Of a stretch of 57,101 bases of DNA, positions 1 through 8,945 are shown piece after piece. The translations under genes were made by a program, and so were the position numbers. Below the pieces are notes generated by a model, which had not been told where the DNA came from, ran no database searches, and saw nothing but the letters and a program-made list of their open reading frames with translations. Location: assembly GCF_011682055.1 (NCBI RefSeq), contig NZ_JAAQOM010000029.1, positions 1 through 57,101 of the forward strand, in the 5' to 3' direction. Position 1 is the first letter of the stretch, and each line of letters starts with the position of its first letter. Source of the stretch: Telluria antibiotica (GTDB lineage Bacteria; Pseudomonadota; Gammaproteobacteria; Burkholderiales; Burkholderiaceae_D).

Positions 1-130
1 GTTGCAGGTACGTGCCGCTATCCTCAATCGCTTCACACGGTTGGGCACGCCCACGACGGTCGCCATGCCGTAATTCCGTCCGGGATTGGGGGCATTACGT
101 GCCCAGCTGATTTATGCAACAAAGCCGTGC

Positions 131-148
131 AACGGCCAACTGGCCGTT
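131..148. repeat. Perfect inverted repeat upstream of the integrase remnant
   Basis: The arms AACGGCCA and TGGCCGTT are separated by two bases. No T-tract follows, so it is more likely a protein-binding dyad or a weak hairpin than an intrinsic terminator. It lies about 40 bases before the strong ribosome binding site of the recombinase remnant. The first 130 bases of the window hold no gene that I can recognise. Confidence 0.4.
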
Positions 149-187
149 GGGGCAGACGAGGTGCAAGAAACTCTTGAGGAGATTTCT

Positions 188-1148
188 ATGCCTTCGATTA
201 AGAAAACCCGGTCCGGCACCTTTCAACTGCAACAATCCCGTCCCGGTTTCCGACGTCAAGCTGCTCGACACGATACGACCTGGCCTTGAGCTGTTCAGCA
301 CGGGCAACCTGAACTACGACTGGGCGGATGCCTGGATCAGGACCATGAAGCGCGAGGCGCATCTCGCGCCATCGACCATATGCCACCGCCATGGCGAGCT
401 CGCGCGCTGCTTCGACTTGATGCTGCGCAAGCATCCCGACGTCCTGGCCCAGAATCCATTGCGACTGTTGAAGCGCGGCTTCTCGACGTACACGGAAGAG
501 GATCGGAAGGTCCTCGCCCGTGCCGACAGGGAGGCCAAGTATGACATCGAGCGCGACCGCCGCCTGGCTCCCGAGGAGGAGACCGCCATCCTCAACGTGC
601 TCGAGGGCGACAAGCGAGTGTTCTTCATTCTCGCACTCGAGACGGCCATGCGCATACGCGAGTGCTACACGCTGGATATCTTGCAGGTGAATGCCGCGGA
701 GCGGACGATCCACCTTGAGCGTTCCAAGAACGGGGACAATCGCCAGGTTCCCATGTCGAGTGTCGTGCGGGCGGTTCTCGTCGACTACATTGCCGCCCAC
801 CGCGGGGAGACAAGCGGCGGACGGCTGTTCCCCTTCTGGGATGGGGACACGTCGGTGCGCGAGCTCGACCGCATCTCGGCGGCGGTGTTACGCATGTTCA
901 GCGATGCCTTCGAACGCGCGGGCGTGGTCGGTCTCCACTTCCACGACCTGCGGCATGAGGCGACGTGCAGGCTGTACCAGCGCACGTGGTTGTCGGATGT
1001 GCTGATCGCGAAGATCACCGGGCACTATGACCTCAGGATGTTGAGGTGGTATGCCAGCCTTAAGAAGCCTGACCGTGCAATGATGCGAGTGCGCAATACT
1101 TCGTCAGATATTAGTTTCTCATATGCACTAATAATTGATCTATGGTAA
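188..1148 (+). pseudogene. Tyrosine recombinase/phage-type integrase, 5'-disrupted
   Basis: The body is a tyrosine site-specific recombinase. Counting from the frame's upstream ATG at 114, the first catalytic Arg is in TAMRIRE (about residue 180), then come the Lys in SKNGD, the HDLRH box (HxxR), the second His in TGH and a Tyr in RWYASL. These residues would cut and rejoin DNA through a phosphotyrosine. The only good start, the ATG at 188 preceded by GAGGAGA, is in a different frame and stops after 33 codons. In the catalytic frame the homologous part begins only near base 240. The SAM-like N-terminal DNA-binding region is therefore short or missing, which suggests a deletion with frameshift. 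Translation from the ATG at 114 is possible but has no clear ribosome binding site. The C-terminal tail after the Tyr is also unusual. Probably an inactive relic of a mobile element. Confidence 0.6.
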
Positions 1149-1174
1149 CATGCGCGTTTGAGAAGTTCGTCTGC

Positions 1175-1190
1175 AACGGCATGGGCCGTT
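1175..1190 (+). terminator. Possible terminator after the integrase remnant
   Basis: AACGGC and GCCGTT pair around a 4-base ATGG loop and are followed by TTGTG. The stem is short and the T-run weak, but it falls 27 bases after the recombinase stop codon and before the next gene. Confidence 0.35.
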
Positions 1191-1329
1191 TGTGATGCAG
1201 GTGACATCTTTACGGTGTCGTTCCTTCGCGCTCAATCGCGAACCCGATGTTTTATCCGCGTCGCGGAATGGCCCCCATGTGTCCAGGCTTCGCGCTCGAC
1301 GCCCAATTTTCTTTGGAAGGTGGACAGTA

Positions 1330-4300
1330 ATGTCCGACATCACAGGCACGGCGAATACGGCCGGTATCCCAAGCATTCCCTCCCATCCGCAGGCTGCCAC
1401 GGCGGCCCGCGCCGACCAGGCCGCCGGGAACGAACCGGCCACGCCGACGGGCCAGCGGCCTGGCCAGGGCGGCCCGCGTATCGGCCGCCGCAAGCGGTTC
1501 CATCACCCACTCCGTGGCCGGCCTGCCCTGCTCCTCGCCTGCCTGCTCCCGGCGCTTTGGCTCGTCACCGTGCTGTTCCTGGCGCACGTGCGAGAGCATG
1601 CCATGGAAGAGGCGGGCAGGGATGCCGGCAATCTGGCGAAGGTGCTGGCCGAGGAAGCGCAATCATCGGTGTTCGCCATCGACCGCATGCTGGTCGACCT
1701 GCGCGAACGCTGGCAGGAAGAGCCTCAGAACTTCGGCGACAAGGTGCGCCTGCGCCGCGCGCAGCTGAGCCAGATCCCGGGCTTCCGGGCCACCGTCGTG
1801 GGTGTCGATGGAAAGCTGGTCTTTTCCAGCATGGCCCCAGGCGTAAAGAACATCGATTACAGCGACCGCGACTACTTTATTGCGCTGAAAAAACGCAAGG
1901 CAGACGCGTTGTTCATCAACGGGCCGGTCAAGGGGCGGCTCACCGGCCAGGAAGTCATCCAGTTCGCTCGCCCCTTGATCGACGCGGCCGGTAATTTTGC
2001 CGGCGTTATCCTGTTATCGGTGTCGCCCGAGTATTTTGCCCGTTTTTCTCATGAGATCTTACTCGGACAAAAAGCGGTGGTCATACTTGCGCGTCCCGGA
2101 GGACAGGTGCTGACGCGTTCGCCCAGTCCCCCCGACGGTGCGACGTATTCCCTGAGCAGTTTCCCGTTTGTCCAACCGGCTGCGCCGCGCGCCGGCGTGT
2201 TCCAAGCGGTGTCGCCGGTCGACGGGGTGAAACGCCTGTACGGCTGGCATACCGTCGAACAATACGGATTGACGGTCCTGATCGGCCGCTCGATCGAGGA
2301 CGTGCTGGAATCGTACGAGAACGTGAAGCACGCGGCGATTTTGTTCTGTGGGATTTTTTCCGTGCTGCTGGCCTGGGTCTGCATCGTCGTGCTCATGGGA
2401 ATACGCGACCGCGTCACGGCACGCAAGGCGCTGGAAGAAAGCGAGTTCCGCTGGAAGCAGGCGGTCGAGGGGGCCGGGCAGGGTGTCTGGGACCTCGACT
2501 ACCGCACCGGCACCGGCTTTCTGTCCGCCAGTTGCAAGGGCATGCTTGGCTGTGGCGAGCGCGAGATCGACACCCTGGGCGAATGGGAAAGCCGGATTCA
2601 CCCAGATGACAGGGAGCATGTGCTGGCGGCGCTCGACGCGTGCCGCGCGGGCGCTAGCCAGGTGTACGCGGTCGAGTACCGGATGTGCGACAGCGATGGC
2701 GGCTGGCGCTGGATTGCCAACCGCGGCAGGAACGTCAGCTTCGATGAACAGGACAGACCGCTGCGCATGATCGGTACCATGGCCGACATTACCGAGCGCA
2801 AGGCGATGGAAGAGGCCGTGCGCGAGGCCCAGGTAGCCGAAAGCCGGGCTCTCAGCGACCTGCGTTTCCGCCAGCTTGCCGATGCGATGCCGCAGATCGT
2901 CTGGACGGCAGGCCCGGACGGTGTCGTCGACTATGCCAACCACGTTGCCACGGCGTATTCGGGGTCCTCGACCCTGTTCGCGTCCGGTCTCGGCTGGACC
3001 TCGATCCTGCACCCGGACGACGTGGAACGTACGCTGGCCGTGTGGCAGCGGGCCGTGGACGCGGGCGAGGTGTTCGAGGTGGAATACCGACTGTTCCGGG
3101 CCGCCGACCGCAGCTACCGTTGGCATCAGGTACGGGCATTGCCGATCCGGGATGACGGCGGCGCGATCGTCAAGTGGTATGGCACGTCAACCGACATCCA
3201 CGACAGCAAGCTGGCCAACGACGAGATCAGGCGCCTCGCCTGCAGCCTGTCGAACATCCTCGAGAGCATTGCCGATGCGTATTATTCCCTCGATTCCGAA
3301 TGGCGCTTTACCTACGTCAACAAGGAGACGGAACGCCTGACCGGACGGTCGCGCGCCGACCTGCTCGGCAAGGTCTTATGGGACGAGTATCCGGAACTCG
3401 CCGGCAGCATCGTCGAGAGCGAATTCCGCCTGGCGGCAAGCACCTGCAACCCGGCGTCGTGCGAAATGTTCCACGCCCTGTCGAATAGCTGGTTCGAGTC
3501 GCGCGTCTTCCCTTCGGCCGACGGGATCACCGTCTACTTTGCCGACATCACCGAGCGGCGCCGGCTGCGCCTGTTTAAGCACGAACAACTCGCGCTCCTG
3601 GAAAACATCGCGTCCGGCGCGCCACTGGACGACGTGCTGGCGGCGGCGACCCGCATCGTCGCGGCGCTCGATCCGCTGGGCGGCTGCGTCGTGATGCTCA
3701 TGGGCGAGGAAGGTCAACGGCTCGAACGTGCCGTGGCCGCCGGTCTCCCCGCCGAGCTCGAACAGGCCCTGGACAGCATCGACGTCGGCCCGACCGCGTT
3801 GCCGTGCGGCCGGGCCGCGTTCGAGCGCCGGCCGGTGATCGCGGGCGACATGGATCTCGAGCCAGGCTGGGAACGGCTGGGCAAGCCGGTGGCGCTCGCA
3901 AGCCGTTTTTGCTGGTCGTATCCCATCCTTGCCGGCAGCGGGGAGGTGTTCGGCACTATCGACGTGTACACGGCATCGAAGCGCCAGCCGGCCCGGGCCG
4001 AATTCGAGATCCTGGGCGCATGCGCGCACGCGATCAGCATCGCGATCGGTCGCGGGCGGGCCGAACTGAAGGCGCGCCAGAGCGAGGAGCGCGTGCGCCT
4101 GCTGCAGCGTGCGATCGAAGCGAGCGCCAATCCGATCGTCATCCGCAGCGCGGCCGGCCCCGACTTCCCCGTCGACTACGTGAACCCGGCGTTCGAACGG
4201 ATCACCGGCTACGAGGCCAGCGAGGTCATCGGCAAATCCCTGTTGTTCCTGTATGGCGAGGATCTTGCCCAGGACGCGCTCGTCGAGCTCGAGGATGCGC

Positions 4301-6213
4301 TGGCCCAGCAACGCGAGGGCCACGCCGCGCTACGTGCATACCGTCGTGACGGGAGCCTGATCTGGCTGGACAGTTATTGCTCACCGGTCAGGGATGACGG
4401 CGGCGCCGTCACCCACTTCCTGAACGGCATGTATGACATCACTGCGGCCAAGCAATACCAGCAGGAGCTGGAATACCAGGCCGATTACGACGCCGTGACC
4501 GGCCTGGCCACCCGCAAGCTGCTGGTCAAGCGCGTGAGTGCTGCGATCGCCCGCGCCCGTGCGCATGCGACCCAGACCTGGATCGCGTGCCTCGACTTCG
4601 ATCGATTCAAGCTTGTCAATGAAACCCTCGGGCACCGCGGCGGCGACATGGTGTTGCAGCTGCTGGCGCAGCGCGTGCAGGGTGTCCTCGGCAGCAGCAA
4701 GACGGTGGTGGCACGGGTGGGCGGGAACGAGATCATGCTGTCGTTTGCTGACGGTAATGACGAGCATACGGTCGCGACCAAGGTGCGGCGCATTATGGAC
4801 GCAGTCGCCGCCCCCTTGCCGGTCAACGGCCACGACTTCTTCATGAGCTCGAGCGTGGGTATCGCCACTTATCCGGCGGACGGGGACGATGCCGAGACCC
4901 TGATGAAGAACGCGCATGTCGCGATGCTCCGCGCCAAGGAAGTGCGCAGCAACCACCTGGAATTTTTCACCAGCGCGATGAACGACCGTGCCACCGACCG
5001 GCTCCGCCTCGAAGGGGACCTGCGCAATGCGCTGGAGCGCAACGAGCTGGTGCTGCACTTCCAGCCACAGGTCGACGCACGGACTTGCCGGATCATCGGC
5101 ATGGAAGCTCTGCTGCGCTGGCAGCATCCCGAGCTGGGCTTGGTCACGCCCGACCGTTTCATCCGTATCGCCGAGGAGACCGGGCTGATCGTGCCGATCG
5201 GCGCCTGGGTGATGCGCACCGCCTGCGCCCAGGCCGCGAAGTGGCAGGGACTGGGCGGCGGCACACTGCGGGTGGCCGTGAATCTCGCGGCGGGCCAGTT
5301 GTACCATGCCGACTTGGTGCCGATGGTCGAGGACATCCTGCGGGAAAGCGGCCTTGACCCGAAGTGCCTGGACATCGAACTGACCGAAAGCCAGGTGATG
5401 GACGATGTCGAGCAAGCGCTGGACGCCATGCAGCGCCTGAAGGCGCTCGGCGTGAAACTGTCGCTGGACGATTTCGGCACTGGCTATTCCAGCCTGGCGT
5501 ACCTGAAGCGCTTCCCCATCGACGTGCTCAAGATCGACAAGGCATTCATCCGTAATCTAACCACCGATCCTGACGATGCCGTAATCGTGCGTTCGATCAT
5601 CACGCTTGGCCAAAGCCTGCAACTGGAAGTTATCGCCGAAGGCGTGGAAACGGAGGAGCAGCTCGCCTACCTGCGCCGCCACCGGTGCGACCAGATCCAG
5701 GGCTTTTATGTCAGCCGGCCGCTTCCCGCCGTGGAGTTCGAATGCATGCTGTCGGAGCACAGGGGCGAGAATGTGACGGAATCCGCGGTTGCCGGGCAGC
5801 CGACCCTGTTGATCATCGATGACGAGGAACAGGTATCGGCGGCGCTGTACCGCCTCCTGCGGCGCGACGGTTATCGCATCCTGCGCGGAAAATCGGGTGC
5901 CGAGGGACTGGCGCTGCTGGCGGCGCACGACGTCCAGGTGGTATTGTCCGACGAGCGCATGCCGGAAATGAGCGGCACCGAATTCCTGTCCAGGGTGAAG
6001 GTCATGTATCCGAAGACGATCCGGATCATGTTGTCGGGCTATACGGCGGTCAATTCGCTCATCCAGGTAACCAACAGCGGGGCGGTATTCCGCTTCCATG
6101 TCAAGCCTTGGGACGACGACGTCTTGCGCAACAGTATCGCGGAAGCATTCCGTTATCACTGGGTGCTGCATGGTACTAACTCTTTAGAAAGTAATGCCAC
6201 GTTCATGCGATAA
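1330..6213 (+). CDS. Membrane sensor PDE/DGC hybrid with C-terminal receiver, 3' end altered by IS
   Basis: A 1627-residue c-di-GMP signalling protein. The start at 1330 follows GGAAGGTGG; an upstream ATG at 1192 lacks a site. In order: transmembrane helix about 60-87, a periplasmic Cache-like sensor, a second helix about 335-358, PAS domains near 370-490, 511-627 and 635-742, a GAF domain about 753-907, another PAS about 923-1040, GGDEF about 1050-1210, EAL about 1226-1470 and a receiver about 1491-1610. The GGDEF signature is GGNEI (1131-1135), so cyclase activity is doubtful. The EAL domain keeps EALLR (1259), DDFGTGYSS, IDKAF and AEGVE and should hydrolyse c-di-GMP. The receiver has LSDERMPEMSG with phosphoacceptor Asp about 1541. 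The last 12 codons come from the IS630 element, which supplies the stop. Confidence 0.85.
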   Translation: MSDITGTANTAGIPSIPSHPQAATAARADQAAGNEPATPTGQRPGQGGPRIGRRKRFHHPLRGRPALLLACLLPALWLVTVLFLAHVREHAMEEAGRDAGNLAKVLAEEAQSSVFAIDRMLVDLRERWQEEPQNFGDKVRLRRAQLSQIPGFRATVVGVDGKLVFSSMAPGVKNIDYSDRDYFIALKKRKADALFINGPVKGRLTGQEVIQFARPLIDAAGNFAGVILLSVSPEYFARFSHEILLGQKAVVILARPGGQVLTRSPSPPDGATYSLSSFPFVQPAAPRAGVFQAVSPVDGVKRLYGWHTVEQYGLTVLIGRSIEDVLESYENVKHAAILFCGIFSVLLAWVCIVVLMGIRDRVTARKALEESEFRWKQAVEGAGQGVWDLDYRTGTGFLSASCKGMLGCGEREIDTLGEWESRIHPDDREHVLAALDACRAGASQVYAVEYRMCDSDGGWRWIANRGRNVSFDEQDRPLRMIGTMADITERKAMEEAVREAQVAESRALSDLRFRQLADAMPQIVWTAGPDGVVDYANHVATAYSGSSTLFASGLGWTSILHPDDVERTLAVWQRAVDAGEVFEVEYRLFRAADRSYRWHQVRALPIRDDGGAIVKWYGTSTDIHDSKLANDEIRRLACSLSNILESIADAYYSLDSEWRFTYVNKETERLTGRSRADLLGKVLWDEYPELAGSIVESEFRLAASTCNPASCEMFHALSNSWFESRVFPSADGITVYFADITERRRLRLFKHEQLALLENIASGAPLDDVLAAATRIVAALDPLGGCVVMLMGEEGQRLERAVAAGLPAELEQALDSIDVGPTALPCGRAAFERRPVIAGDMDLEPGWERLGKPVALASRFCWSYPILAGSGEVFGTIDVYTASKRQPARAEFEILGACAHAISIAIGRGRAELKARQSEERVRLLQRAIEASANPIVIRSAAGPDFPVDYVNPAFERITGYEASEVIGKSLLFLYGEDLAQDALVELEDALAQQREGHAALRAYRRDGSLIWLDSYCSPVRDDGGAVTHFLNGMYDITAAKQYQQELEYQADYDAVTGLATRKLLVKRVSAAIARARAHATQTWIACLDFDRFKLVNETLGHRGGDMVLQLLAQRVQGVLGSSKTVVARVGGNEIMLSFADGNDEHTVATKVRRIMDAVAAPLPVNGHDFFMSSSVGIATYPADGDDAETLMKNAHVAMLRAKEVRSNHLEFFTSAMNDRATDRLRLEGDLRNALERNELVLHFQPQVDARTCRIIGMEALLRWQHPELGLVTPDRFIRIAEETGLIVPIGAWVMRTACAQAAKWQGLGGGTLRVAVNLAAGQLYHADLVPMVEDILRESGLDPKCLDIELTESQVMDDVEQALDAMQRLKALGVKLSLDDFGTGYSSLAYLKRFPIDVLKIDKAFIRNLTTDPDDAVIVRSIITLGQSLQLEVIAEGVETEEQLAYLRRHRCDQIQGFYVSRPLPAVEFECMLSEHRGENVTESAVAGQPTLLIIDDEEQVSAALYRLLRRDGYRILRGKSGAEGLALLAAHDVQVVLSDERMPEMSGTEFLSRVKVMYPKTIRIMLSGYTAVNSLIQVTNSGAVFRFHVKPWDDDVLRNSIAEAFRYHWVLHGTNSLESNATFMR
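6176..6195 (+). repeat. IS630 left inverted repeat
   Basis: Begins directly after the TA target dinucleotide at 6174-6175. It matches the right end at 16 of 20 bases; the blocks CTAAC, TTTAGA and AGTAA are identical. Confidence 0.8.
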
Positions 6214-6220
6214 TGTCGGC

Positions 6221-7255
6221 ATGAAATGCAAACGCTCCTCCGATGGTCGAAAACTGGACCACCATACCCTTCAGGTCATGCGTCAGCAGGCCGTCAAAGC
6301 GGCCCGCGAAGGCCAACCGGTGGCGAGCATCGCGGCGACGTTCGGGGTGAATGTGCGTACGGTGTTCGGTTGGCTCGCCAAGTTTGCCGAAGGCGGTCAA
6401 AACGCGTTGTTGGCCAAGCCGATCTCTGGCCGTCCACCGAAAATCAGTGCCGATGAAATGCGCTGGATCGCCCAGGCGGTGCGCGACAATTCCCCGCAGC
6501 AGTTCAAGTTCGAATTCGGCCTGTGGACGCTTTCCCTGATTGGCGAACTGATCAAGCGCGAGTTCAACAAATCGTTGTCGCTGGCCTCGGTGAGCCGCGT
6601 GATGAAGCTGCTCGGGTTCTCCGCGCAAAAGCCCTTGTATCAGGCTTGGCAACAAGACGCGGCGTTGGTCCGGCAATGGGAGGCCGAGACCTACCCCGCG
6701 ATCAAAGCGCAAGCGCGCGCGGAGGGCGCCATGATCTATTTCGCCGACGAAGCCGGCATCCGTTCCGATTACCATACCGGGACGACCTGGGCACCTGTCG
6801 GGCAAACGCCGGTCGTCGGCGTTACGGGGCGGCGCTTCTCGTTCAACATGATTTCGGCCGTCAGTCCGCGTGGCGATTTCCGGTTCATGATCCACGAAGG
6901 CAATGTGACGGCGACCACGTTCAAGGAATTCCTCACGCGCTTGATGGTTGGCGCGACCAAGTCTGTTTTCGTCATCGTCGATGGCCATCCGATCCATAAG
7001 TCGAAGCTCGTGCGCGGCTACGTGGCCTCGCTCGACGGCCAACTCAAGCTGTTCTACCTGCCGCCTTACTCGCCGCATTTGAATCCCGACGAACAAGTCT
7101 GGGCGCACGTCAAGCGCCAGGTAAGCCGCCGCCTTGTGCGAAACAGTGATGATATGAAGAAGCTCGCGCTCGGCGCGCTGCGCCGCATCCAAAAGCTCCC
7201 GGAACTGGTCAAGTCGTTCTTCCGCCAACCGGAGTGCCAATATGCAGCAGAATGA
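6221..7255 (+). CDS. IS630-family transposase
   Basis: A 344-residue DDE transposase that moves the element by cut-and-paste into TA sites. The N-terminal helix-turn-helix (about 20-70) has the pattern ASIAATFGVNVRTVFGWL and is followed by a GRP hinge. Catalytic residues are D176 (FADEAG), D254 (VDGHP) and E291 (SPHLNPDEQVW), with the D-x34-D/E-like spacing expected of the family. An in-frame ATG at 6194 would add nine residues; the second Met at 6221 was chosen because MKCKRSSDGRKLD resembles the usual family start. The frame is intact, so the element may still be active. The reading frame overlaps the truncated end of the preceding phosphodiesterase gene. Confidence 0.9.
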   Translation: MKCKRSSDGRKLDHHTLQVMRQQAVKAAREGQPVASIAATFGVNVRTVFGWLAKFAEGGQNALLAKPISGRPPKISADEMRWIAQAVRDNSPQQFKFEFGLWTLSLIGELIKREFNKSLSLASVSRVMKLLGFSAQKPLYQAWQQDAALVRQWEAETYPAIKAQARAEGAMIYFADEAGIRSDYHTGTTWAPVGQTPVVGVTGRRFSFNMISAVSPRGDFRFMIHEGNVTATTFKEFLTRLMVGATKSVFVIVDGHPIHKSKLVRGYVASLDGQLKLFYLPPYSPHLNPDEQVWAHVKRQVSRRLVRNSDDMKKLALGALRRIQKLPELVKSFFRQPECQYAAE

Positions 7256-7256
7256 C

Positions 7257-7276
7257 TTTACTGTCTAAAAGGTTAG
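7257..7276 (-). repeat. IS630 right inverted repeat
   Basis: Reverse complement of the left end at 16 of 20 positions, followed by the TA duplicate at 7277-7278. Confidence 0.8.
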
Positions 7277-7412
7277 TACTGGTACGAGGTTGCTGCGATC
7301 ACTCAAGTTGTGGTCCGCGCGGATTATCGCGGAACGGATCAGCAATGTTATAAGCTCCTTAACTAAGCGATTGAGTTCCGGACTGTGGGCGGCGTCCGCC
7401 GTTGCTGAGTAG
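7277..7412 (+). pseudogene. Severed 3' end of the c-di-GMP gene
   Basis: Joining base 6175 to base 7279, that is deleting the IS and one TA copy, restores a reading frame that runs on for about 45 codons after HGT (GTRLLRSLKLW...) to a TAG at 7410-7412. This is the likely ancestral C-terminus, now separated by the IS. It begins with basic and hydrophobic residues. From 7413 to 7557 there is no gene. That stretch contains a TCATGGCT/AGCCATGA hairpin at 7430-7455 without a T-tract, and presumably the promoter of the next gene. Confidence 0.6.
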
Positions 7413-7557
7413 TTCAGGTCAACTGGCCGTCATGGCTCAAGGCCCCAAGCCATGAGAGTAGGCCTGCCGTCAATCAATGGATGACGCCGTGAGAATTGGA
7501 GAAATTTTTGGCGCGCTCAGTTGATATCATTTGCCCATCGTCACATTTCGGTAGGCC

Positions 7558-8196
7558 ATGAAGAACGTTCCAGCTAACGTTGCCTCAATCCTTATCCTGG
7601 CTGGCGCTGCATTACCGACTGCCGGGGCACTCGCGCAAACGTATCCTCCTGTCGGCCCGCAGTACTGCGCAAAACCCGAATACCGGAAAGAAGCGCTGCG
7701 CTACGAGCTCGAAGGTAAGGCTACCGTGCGCTACACGATGTCGCCCGAGGGGCGGATGATCGACGTGACGGTGGTCAAGTCCAGTGGCTGGCGCTTGCTC
7801 GACGAGGCGACGATGACGTTCGTGTCAAGCTGTGCCTTTCCGCCTGAGCAAATTGCCGCGTTTCAGGGTAAGACTTATCCGCTGCAATATGTTTGGAGCC
7901 TGGACCGGCATGACCCGCATCCGGCACTGGTGGCGGACAGCTGCCAAGCGTCGCCAATCTTTGCTGGCCTGAAGCTCTTCGACGACCAGCCAAGCGACGA
8001 GCACGGCCAAAAGGTACGCTTCCTGGTTGACGTCGCCGGGCAACCGTATGGCATCAAGTCCGAAGGAGGTTCGCTGGACGCCGCTACGGCCGGCCAGTTG
8101 GCGGCATATGTACAGTCGTGCCACTTCGCGTTCGATCCGAAGGTCGTGCCCAAGCCGCGGACCGACGCGATGTTCGGCCGCTTGCTCATGCGGTGA
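7558..8196 (+). CDS. Exported TonB C-terminal-like protein
   Basis: 212 residues. A signal peptide of about 26 residues ends in ALAQ, so the product is periplasmic. Residues about 45-105 resemble the TonB C-terminal fold seen in energy-transducer-like proteins: EGKATVRYTMSPEGRMIDV, then VVKSSGWRLLDEATM and CAFPP. There is no N-terminal membrane anchor or proline-rich span, so it is not a classical TonB. The second half (about 125-212) looks like a diverged repeat of the same type, VRFLVDVAGQPYGIKSEG followed by SLDAATAGQLAAYVQSCHF, which would make it a tandem two-domain protein. Cysteine pairs near C41/C89 and C127/C188 could form disulfides. Function unknown. It stands alone, 99 bases before the next gene. 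Confidence 0.7.
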   Translation: MKNVPANVASILILAGAALPTAGALAQTYPPVGPQYCAKPEYRKEALRYELEGKATVRYTMSPEGRMIDVTVVKSSGWRLLDEATMTFVSSCAFPPEQIAAFQGKTYPLQYVWSLDRHDPHPALVADSCQASPIFAGLKLFDDQPSDEHGQKVRFLVDVAGQPYGIKSEGGSLDAATAGQLAAYVQSCHFAFDPKVVPKPRTDAMFGRLLMR

Positions 8197-8295
8197 TTTT
8201 CAAGAGAGTGTCGTGCCTTGTTTTCTGCAGTGCCTGCAACGATGCCAAAACCGGATGTTCGCAGCCGCAGCGAAGTCAAATGACACGCTATTGAG

Positions 8296-8814
8296 ATGAA
8301 TGCTGGGAGCAGTAATTATATTCTGTCAGATGACTCAGGCCTCCTGGCACTTGTGGATTGCAGCGCCTACCGCCCCTTTGTCAGTCCAGATTGGACGTTT
8401 GAGGACATCGTTCGGCACTTCCGCGTAGGTGCTGAAGAACGGTCGCTGGCCGTGTGGGAGTGCGGAGACGGAGGAGGCGCTTACGTAATCAGGGTGCGCC
8501 CCGGAATCAGTTCAGAAAGCGGACATCGGAGTCTGGATGGCGCTATTAGCGTAACGAATGGCGCATTACATCTGCTTTCATACGACGCACTGACAATGGC
8601 TGCCCAGTTCGAGGACGGGGTACTGCCACCAAAACATCAGGAACACCTTCGCGTTACTCTGCCGAATGGCAATTACCGAATTCGTGTCGTACAGTTGTAC
8701 GAGCCGGGGCGATCAAGCAAACTTGACGAGAATGAGCCAGGCTTCGCTGTCGAGTATCAACGAGGCGACGCACTTTCTTGGCCCGGGATGGCCTGGGCCA
8801 GTGAGGCCGGTTGA
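8296..8814 (+). CDS. Hypothetical protein
   Basis: 172 residues, not recognised. There is no signal peptide, membrane helix or obvious catalytic motif. It is acidic and beta-rich in appearance, with segments such as SLAVWECGDGGGAYVIRV and LRVTLPNGNYRIRVVQLYEP that resemble a small beta-sandwich, perhaps of immunity or phage-accessory type. Codon use is less GC-biased than that of the housekeeping neighbours, which hints at recent acquisition. No strong Shine-Dalgarno sequence is visible; the ATG follows ATTGAG. Confidence 0.55.
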   Translation: MNAGSSNYILSDDSGLLALVDCSAYRPFVSPDWTFEDIVRHFRVGAEERSLAVWECGDGGGAYVIRVRPGISSESGHRSLDGAISVTNGALHLLSYDALTMAAQFEDGVLPPKHQEHLRVTLPNGNYRIRVVQLYEPGRSSKLDENEPGFAVEYQRGDALSWPGMAWASEAG

Positions 8815-8945
8815 CTCAATGCGCGATGGCCGGACGCTGGCTGTCACAGGATGCGCTTCCCCTGCGGGCCGGCGCTTCGGGAACGACCAACGTCTGCGCA
8901 AAAAGTGCGCTGACTCGATTCATCCGTATTGACGGCGAAGACACG

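Larger units (their letters stand above)
6176..7276 (+). mobile_element. IS630-family insertion sequence, complete
   Basis: The element is 1101 bp and bounded by imperfect inverted repeats: 6176-6195 and the reverse complement of 7257-7276 match at 16 of 20 positions, both beginning CTAAC. It is flanked by the dinucleotide TA on each side (6174-6175 and 7277-7278), the target duplication typical of IS630/Tc1/mariner elements. It carries one intact transposase. It has inserted in the 3' part of the c-di-GMP gene. Confidence 0.88.

Noticed and set aside
7430..7455. Hairpin TCATGGCT/AGCCATGA as terminator
   Set aside because: Loop of 10 and no T-run; not convincing as an intrinsic terminator.
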